From: Anadara kagoshimensis
Taxonomy: Eukaryota; Mollusca; Bivalvia; Arcoida; Arcidae
Direction: 5' to 3'
Length of the DNA: 64,000 bases
Assembly: GCA_021292105.1 (NCBI GenBank)
Contig: CM037874.1
Span: 32,538,185-32,602,184, forward strand
Numbering within the stretch: the first letter of the stretch is position 1; each line of letters begins with the position of its first letter. The notes under the pieces are model-generated. The model was not told the DNA's origin. It ran no database searches and was given only the letters and a program-made list of their open reading frames with translations. Of the stretch, positions 56,870 to 64,000 are shown one piece after another. The position numbers and the translations under genes are program-made.

Positions 56870-59800
56870 AATTAATAACACAAGTGTTTTAATTGCAGGT
56901 ACATGTCAGGTAACTTTCTCATATATAACCTTTATCGTGTTGGGCAATAATGACTTTTTCGACCTCTTGTGTGTCAACTAAATTAGTTTTTGCAAGGCAA
57001 TGAATATAAGCTGCCATTTTAAGATTTTAGAACGATAAAAATGATATAGTAAACCAAGGTGTTAAAGTACAAACGCGCGTTGTAGCTTATTTGATTGAGC
57101 GCTGTCATTTTGCTTGATACAAGGCATCGTTCCGGTTTTGCCCAAGGGGTAATACGCAGTATTGTCAAAATAAGAGTGTTCATTAAAATTATCAGCTTGT
57201 TGAATTCTTACATTTCTGAAAAACTAAGTTATTCTTAATGTTTTAGGTAGATTTGGTAACATAAATTTTGGTCCATTTTTCTTATTTCGGCATCTTAAAA
57301 ATATTTAGATTTCCACAGTTTTGGACCGAACACTTCTAATGAAGAATTTATTACGAAACGATCTTCTATTGATGCTTTAGTAATAATAAAATAACATGTT
57401 TTATTAAGACACAAAGATCAGATAAAATCATAATTATACACATATAAGTATCGAAAGATGTACTTTTAATCATCCAATTTATATTGAGTCATGAACATTT
57501 ACCTTATTGTGAATTTTTAGAAATAATTAAATATTGTAACTGCAAAAACATGTTCTTGGTAATATTAAGAGCATAAAATATACATATATACACCTGCATG
57601 TGTATGTAATTATCAATAACTGCGTAGTTTATTGTGAATTTTATTATCTTGGCGATTTATTTGTTATAGGTTGTTGTTGCTGAAAATAGTGCAATAAACA
57701 TGTCTTCAACTACAAAAATCTATATTTTTTCTAATTATCCCAAAATGTCCAATTAAAGTAAAATATCTTGACGTTGTTCAATAATATTATACTGGTTTAT
57801 AAATCCCCAACATCGACGACAAGACGTAACCACAAACCACGTAAATATTTTATTTACTCTTAAGACATAAACAATTTGCAACCATTGTTTTCTTTCATTA
57901 TCGATTTGTCACGCAATCTATCAATCTTTCTCAAATAAACAAACAAGTGTAAATAGCATGTGGTAAGAACAAAAATAGATATGTGACATGTCTTAGCTCA
58001 GAATAAATGGTTCCTTGAGTCTAGCCATGCAATTTTGTCGACATCTTCTAAGTGCATAGGGGAAAAATACATTTATATTCACCTCTGACGTTAGGTATTA
58101 AAGACCAAATAATCTACTGATGATACATACATAGTAAAAAAACGAAAATAGTGCTCATAGGAGACTTTGTATTTGCTATTTGGCTTCTTAATACTACAAT
58201 CAATTGTTGTGACATACGACAAACTGGCTACCTTTACCTTATTCTCGAAATAATTTATATAACCCTGTCGTTTGCTTCTTAAAGACATCCAACGTATGAA
58301 AAAGTAAACATAAGAGTATAATTGTGAAACAACAAAGCGATAGTACTGAAGAATTGTCAATTTCAGCGGTTTGACAAAAACCCTTGAAATTCCTTGCTTT
58401 AATAGTTGCTTATAAACATGTTGGTTGAAGTCTGTAACCAAGTGATCAGCGTGCTTATTCATAATTGATTTATTACCTGGTGCTTTGTCACAAATATTTA
58501 AATGAATACTGAATTTCATGCAGCAATAGTTCAGTCATACAATAAGTGTAGATCAAAATGATTTTTATTCAAGATGAAATTCTCATTTCCATTTAATTCA
58601 CTTTCCATGGAATCTCGGAGTAAAAACAAAACTTTGTTGAAAGGAAAAACTAAGGAGATCAAAAAAAATTGCAACAATCAGTTAGGAAATGAAAAACAAA
58701 AATAGATTTCAGAATCAACAGTAGAATTGTTAATTGACGCAAGGCAGAACAATTTTAAAGGTATTGCACTTTCAAATTGTAGACAAAAAATCATCAAATT
58801 AGCCGACTCGTCTCAATTAAGTTGGAGAGTAGCCAATGCATAATAAACTACATTCTGATGATGATCAGAGTGACATTCAGGGCACAACATAATTTTAACT
58901 TTCTAAGACAGAGGTAATTAAATAACCGTCAAATAAACGTTTCAATCAGTGGAAATATTGTGGTGCTTATTTGTTCATTCCAGGTGTTGTTGAAAAAGGC
59001 AACAAGATTCATTTTTATCCTTATAAATCCTAATGATAAATATATAGTCAAAAACAACCATTCTATGTGATAACAAAAGTAAAAGCTTTGAATAAAAAAA
59101 CCAGCATACAAATCCATGTCCAATCCACAACCCCAAAGTAAAATTTGAGGCTGGCAAATTAGGTCAAATACATGAATTGCTTTCAGGGACGTGAGGCCCG
59201 GTACATTGGTAAGGTTGACATTTCTGTTTAGCTAGCAACACCCGGGATAGTTACCACATAAACCATGCATTTTACTTTCATGAAAGTACCACTGTATTCC
59301 CTCAATAATATTGTATTAGTCCATAATAAATTTGTTAATAAGTCAAGCGCACAGGTCATAGTAGTTTCAGTTAACACAATATTGCAACCACACGCTGAGA
59401 ATATGTTAATGATACGTATAGGCACAAACATTTTACTATCGAATTTGTTTTGTTTTATTGGTACAACAAGATTTTATATAATTAGTATTTTGTCATCTAA
59501 AACTAAAGCTTTATTACATTGGTATTGTAATTGCAGGTAGACGTCAGGTAACTTTCTTATATACATTCGTTATCGTGTAAGGCAACAATGGTTCGTCGGT
59601 CTCTTGTATATCAGGAAAACTTGCAAGGAAATAAGTATAAACTGTTATTGAAAAATTTCCGGAAAATACTATTAAATCTTTTAGTAAGCCTGAATGAAAA
59701 GTACAAAATTAGAATTCATTGCACGGATTTGTAGCTTAATTAGCCTAATTGTTTATACATACCTTTACAATTAAGCCTGAGTATTGAAATTGGAAGGTAT

Positions 59801-60680
59801 TCTGTGTCATTCAGTAACGTTTCTGTGTTAAAAATTACTTGTTTCATTCTGGTACGGAAATAAGATAAAGTTACCAGCTTAAGATTATAATGCGAATACT
59901 TGTACTTTCAAATTAATTATGTTTTACGTTGAAGTGGAAATAATAAAAAAAACTAAAATAGTGCTTGGCAATATTCAAACCCATAACTTATTTTTTATTC
60001 ATCCTGCCCTTCGTGCAAGTATCCATAACTTGACTTTATTGCGAACTATATATTTTACTACAAGTCTTTACTTGTTAATGTTCGTCAGTACAGTTTAACA
60101 TATATCGGATGTTTATGGTGATAAAAGTTTGTCATCATATCAAAAGCCTATATGAGAATAGTCCTGTCTTGCTTTTTCGAATCAAACACAATTTTACAAG
60201 AAGATATAAGTCATTCAGCTTTGGGTCAACACGCTATAACGCCAAATCCGGTTTTATGGTATGTAAAGATAAACAATACACAATTGTACTACTTTCGTTT
60301 TGTTTTGATTATAAATGTGTTATGTGGTTTATTTTAGAATAAACAAACAAGGAAAAATGTTTATCGATGTTTGTAGTGTCATGACAATTTTCAGAATTAG
60401 AATTTCCTGTCTCGAGACCTGATATTATGTTGAAATCTTCTAAGGAAAAATTGCGTCTACATTCAGTACTGCCATTCAGTACAAAGACCAAACAATATAT
60501 TAAATACTATTCTTAGTAAACGAAAACAGTGTCTATAGGGGATTTGGTGTTTCCAATTTGGCTTCATAATACTATAACAAATGGTTATGACAGACGAAAA
60601 AAAAGCTACCTTAAAATGACCTTTATTCCCAGAATAATCGATACAACCCGGTCATTTGCTGATTAAAACCATCAATTAAG
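56870..60680. repeat. Diverged segmental duplication (about 56.9-58.3 kb against 59.5-60.7 kb)
   Basis: Matches occur in the same order and orientation. ATTGCAGGTACATGTCAGGT with AACTTTCTCATATA (56896) matches ATTGCAGGTAGACGTCAGGT with AACTTTCTTATATA (59530). GGAGACTTTGTATTTGC, TATTTGGCTTCTTAATACTA and ATATAACCCTGTCGTTTGCT (58150-58280) match GGGGATTTGGTGTTTCC, AATTTGGCTTCATAATACTA and ATACAACCCGGTCATTTGCT (60538-60660). The second copy is shorter. A 142-codon minus ORF (58091-58519) overlaps the first copy; the frame is not kept in the second, and no domain was seen. Confidence 0.6.
59098..59240 (-). repeat. Family A copy (reverse), partial
   Basis: CATACAAATCCATGTCCAAT, CCACAACCCCAAAGTAAAA, GAGGCTGGCAAATTAGGTCA, CAGGGACGTGAGGCCCGGTA and GTTTAGCTAGCAACACCCG. 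Confidence 0.75.
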
Positions 60681-61139
60681 AAAATAAAAATAATAAAACT
60701 CCATCAAAAAAGAAAGCTGTGATTCTCATGAAAGATGGAAAAACGAATATATCACACAATATTATTATAGTACTCTAAGGGATTATTAAATGTACTAATT
60801 GGTCATCAAATGCACGGACATTTCACTTCAGTGTGTTTTGTTTTATTGGCGTGCTAAAGTTTGTTGCTGGATGTTCTTCTGTTGACTTTTGAACCAATTC
60901 TGGATAATGGTCGTTTCGTGTTAAAATGTCTCCATAGTGAGTATTAGATGACAATTATTGGAAAATATGTCATTGAACCTTATAGAAATCTGAACTATAA
61001 TTCGTTCTTATATACTGTAAATGATGTAAGTTTCTTCGAAAATATTTTGTTAATGTTACCATCACAATTTAATTTTATTAAAAATTGTAACAGTTTTGTT
61101 TTTACCTCGCATGTAATACAGCAATATTATAGATAGTTG

Positions 61140-61260
61140 AAACAACCAAACACAGACATACCGGTCAGGTCCACACCACATATTAAAAGGCATTTAAAAC
61201 TATGTAGAAAAAAATTAAGTTACTTCCGTAAGCTTTCATTAGGAATAGGAAAGTCTGGCC
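61140..61260 (-). repeat. Diverged family A fragment (reverse)
   Basis: CAGACATACCGGTCAGGTCC, ACACCACATATT and GGAATAGGAAAGTCTGGCC show weak but ordered similarity. Confidence 0.4.

Positions 61261-61262
<2 letters not shown>

Positions 61263-61335
<73 letters not shown>
61263..61335. repeat. (GA)n microsatellite
   Basis: About 36 uninterrupted GA units; read on the minus strand they give a Leu-Ser run in a spurious ORF. Confidence 0.97.
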
Positions 61336-61339
<4 letters not shown>

Positions 61340-61661
61340 TGTGATGACGACTATACCACATTTGAAGGTCTGTATAAGCCTAAGCTCGCTATGTCCCAAT
61401 GGCAACGATTTATTTGATTTGTAAGCATATTCTGTATATCAAGTCCCCGTAGTAGGAACAAGCTCTACCGTACCGTATTGGCAACCATCATTTCAGCCAT
61501 CAATATAACAAAATATCTTTCTTTTAACAATAATCCATACAAGACGGTCGTTTGATCAGAAAAAATGTTAATGATTACAAATAAACAACAAAGCTGTAAT
61601 TATCAAAAACGTGAACACTTTACACGGTGTAATAATAGCACTCAAACGGAAAAGAATTTAT

Positions 61662-61901
61662 GTCACCCTTCAAAGAAATTTCTCGTATAGCGATTGGTTA
61701 ACTTGCCGGGGTACATGGAACGATGTTCAGAAATCTGCCGGGGTACATGAGAGCCCGCGATGTTTAGCGATAAAAGGGAAGTAACTCGTACATCTCTAAC
61801 GTCTAGTTACGGTAAACAAACATTGCGACAACGCACGCAAGTCACAGAAAATACGAAAAGGAAGTTAAAAAGATCCAACTGGTAACGCTTTGAAGGGTGA
61901 C
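61662..61901. mobile_element. MITE with 14-bp perfect TIRs
   Basis: GTCACCCTTCAAAG (61662-61675) and CTTTGAAGGGTGAC (61888-61901). Inside are GGGGTACATG repeats, AAGGGAAGTAACTC and a GC-richer composition than the surroundings. An outer ACACGGT/ACCGTGT pair (61622-61628 and 61951-61957) and further GGGGTACATG copies just outside suggest a larger or nested element. Confidence 0.75.
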
Positions 61902-62459
61902 AAAAACGCCTGCGGCTCAGGGTACATAAATCTTTGACGGGGTACATGGGACCGTGTAACCTGCCAAAGCCCTGTATATCTTATAATATACCAAATGGTC
62001 ATCAACCGCACGAACATGTAACTGTTGATTTTTTGTTTTATGTTTAGACATTACTTTCCTTACCTTTGAACAAATTCAAAATAAATGGATGTTTGTATTA
62101 AACGCAAGTTCACAGTTGGTAATAGATTGCAATTATGAAAGTTAGGCCATTGGTTTTGCTGTAAATGTGTAATTATTTAGCAATGGTAATTGATTTTTCC
62201 CTTTCAGCCAAATTTGGAAAACAATCTATTAAAAGTACCATAGCACTTAATGCCATAGATTTTTGTTTTGTAGGTAATCAACACATAGATGCGACGGATG
62301 TCCACATAAGGGACTATTGGATATATAAATTGGTCATCAATATCAATCACAGGAACATTTCACATCAAAATCTTTGCTTTATTGGCGTGCTAAGGTTTAG
62401 AAACAAATTTAAGGCTAATTGTGCTTTATTTTTTAACACAATTCCACAGTAAAAAGTAG

Positions 62460-63940
62460 ATGACAATAACTGTAAATTAGGACAATGTTGTAGACGTATA
62501 CTGACTTAGAAATATCTATATATAGCGGATTATATAAATGGACAGTTATCAGGGTATGTTTGTATCTACTTTAGAGACCTTCGATAAGCCAGAAAGTGTT
62601 TGAGTAGTCAACGTAAACCACAGAAATAACATTGTTTTTAAATTTATTCATTTGGTGATCGAACGAGAGTCAGGAAAGGCATATTTATAGTTCAATTTAA
62701 ATATGCTATACATGACTCTCGTTTACAACACCGAAATAATAAACTCGTTTATTATTTCCGATATTTATAATCAAGCATGTCAGAAACGTACAATTTCCAC
62801 TACAACAATTTATTTTATTCAAGATTTCTGCAAACATATAGGATTGAAGGAACGGGTTTTTTGAAATAAGGATAGTAAACAAACTTTGGGATAGGCTTCT
62901 ATGCTGTCCACTCAATCAAACAATGCATACTGCATAGTTTTTTATCAGCAATTATATTGTGGCAAAATCAAATAGGTTTTACTGAAGAATCAAGGTACTA
63001 CCAATTGTGAATATTTAGGAATAAAATTTAGCGCGACAACATAAAATTACATTATTAAAGGAAAAATGTCCGTGCGATTGATGACCAAAAAGTATATCTG
63101 AAACTCTTATGCATCTTTTTGTTGGTTATCTACAAAAGAAATACTATGACATTTATTGAAAACCTATCAAACATACCATGAAGGTCATCGTTTTACACAT
63201 TCAATAAATGTTACCATCATACTTATAAATGATATAGAAAATGCCATACGCAAAAACGCTTATCAAAGATTCAGAAACAGTTGACAGAAAAACATCAGGC
63301 TACTGTAGCAGACGACAAATGAGCAAATTAAAACCATCTTTATTTGTAAATAATTCAAACAATCCCATTATTGTCTGACCAAGGAACTCTTCAAAGAAAT
63401 AAGAATAATACAAATGCAATATCATTGTTGTGTTTTCATGGAAAATATAACTCAGTAGACACAATGTGATAATAACACTCAAAGAGACCAATAAATATAC
63501 CTGTCTGTTAATATAATCAACTTGTTTTTTTTACATTTGAACACTGATTGCAGGTCCATGGTAAAGAAAGAAAATCAGTTGCAACTTGGACATTGTGTTG
63601 CTATAAATGTAAATAGTCTTGCAAATAATAAAGATTTCCTATTGCACTAAGGTAAGATGTGGTAATACGATCCAAGCTCATTTGAAGTAATAAACTTTTT
63701 GCTATATTTTTATCACATAATGGTATCGATGTTATTTGTACATAAACACGTTTCCCAAGAATATGATCCGTATAAAACAGATGTTTGTACCATAAGTGGA
63801 ATAATAGATAGTTAAATAAAGAAGGTTCTGAAAAAATGTTTGATGGACAAGAAAAGTATTACATATTATAGTGAATATTTTTTTCTCCAGGATCCGATTA
63901 TGTCCGTTTAAGTTTGTATAGCCATAGCCAATTTATACAA
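62460..63940. other. Gene-less AT-rich stretch
   Basis: Apart from the inverted motif at 63068 nothing is supported. Short ORFs (62706-62915, 63300-63491) show no recognisable feature. Confidence 0.4.
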
Positions 63941-63949
63941 CCATGTACC

Positions 63950-64000
63950 ATAAATACATAGCCATATCCATATTATCACAATCCGATAGCAAAGTAAAAA
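63950..64000 (-). repeat. Family A copy (reverse), cut by the window edge
   Basis: AATACATAGCCATATCCATA, TTATCACAATCCGATAGC and AAAGTAAAAA match the start of the reverse orientation. Confidence 0.6.

Larger units (their letters stand above)
60770..63090. repeat. Local repeat with GGTCATCAA..GCAC(G/A)(A/G)ACAT motif, four copies
   Basis: ATTGGTCATCAAATGCACGG with ACATTTCAC and TTTATTGGCGTGCTAA (60799-60860), AATGGTCATCAACCGCACGA (61992), ATTGGTCATCAATATCAATC with TTTATTGGCGTGCTAA (62329-62395), and an inverted GTCCGTGCGATTGATGACCA (63068). Copies one and three also share AGATGACAAT(T/A)A downstream. Confidence 0.6.

Noticed and set aside
58091..58519. 142-codon minus ORF as a gene
   Set aside because: No signal, domain or splice context was seen. 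The homologous segment at 60.5 kb does not keep the frame, and the composition is like the AT-rich surroundings.
61220..61405. ORF with a long Leu-Ser run
   Set aside because: It is the (GA)n microsatellite read in one frame.

Overview
The window looks like AT-rich, gene-poor, repeat-dominated nuclear DNA of a marine invertebrate, most probably a mollusc (bivalve or gastropod). There is no operon structure and no long runs of coding ORFs. The evidence is a split tRNA-Ile(UAU) gene with a eukaryotic intron, tRNA-headed SINEs with target-site duplications, an element of the molluscan pearl/Helentron type with a GGCCATAACTC core and ACGG microsatellite, and one long secreted-protein gene that resembles an invertebrate cysteine-rich ectodomain family. 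The lineage assignment is inference from these families; no species-level marker is visible.

Layout. 0-3.7 kb: microsatellites, a G/C palindrome, one copy of an unclassified dispersed repeat (called family A here) and a 203-bp tandem duplication. 3.7-5.7 kb (minus strand): the only convincing protein-coding gene, a 647-residue secreted protein in a single coding exon with a splice acceptor just upstream of its start. 6.8 kb: tRNA-Ile(UAU). 8.76-16.24 kb: three head-to-tail copies of a 2.3-2.8 kb non-coding element whose 3' end is a UUCG-like hairpin whose outer arm is also the inverted complement of its 5' end. 16.3-16.7 kb: a foldback element. 17-32 kb: SINEs, TIR elements (MITEs), minisatellites and family A copies. 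33.5-34.15 kb: a complete pearl/HINE-like element. 37-38.1 kb: a minisatellite, then a SINE with a 14-bp target-site duplication. 40.4-42.1 kb: a 142-bp tandem array formed by amplification of the left arm of a TIR element. 43-64 kb: a dense field of family A copies in both orientations, two strong palindromic MITEs at 45.4-46.1 kb, and diverged segmental duplications.

Genes barely interact here; the story is mobile-element turnover. Two unrelated-looking repeats (the 2.3-kb tandem unit and the pearl-like element) share the same 3'-end architecture, which suggests both are non-autonomous Helentron derivatives. A short MITE has also been turned into satellite-like DNA. Nearly all short ORFs in the window fall inside repeats or AT-rich DNA and are not called as genes. 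Stretches not listed held nothing I could identify. All repeat boundaries were read by eye and may be off by some bases.
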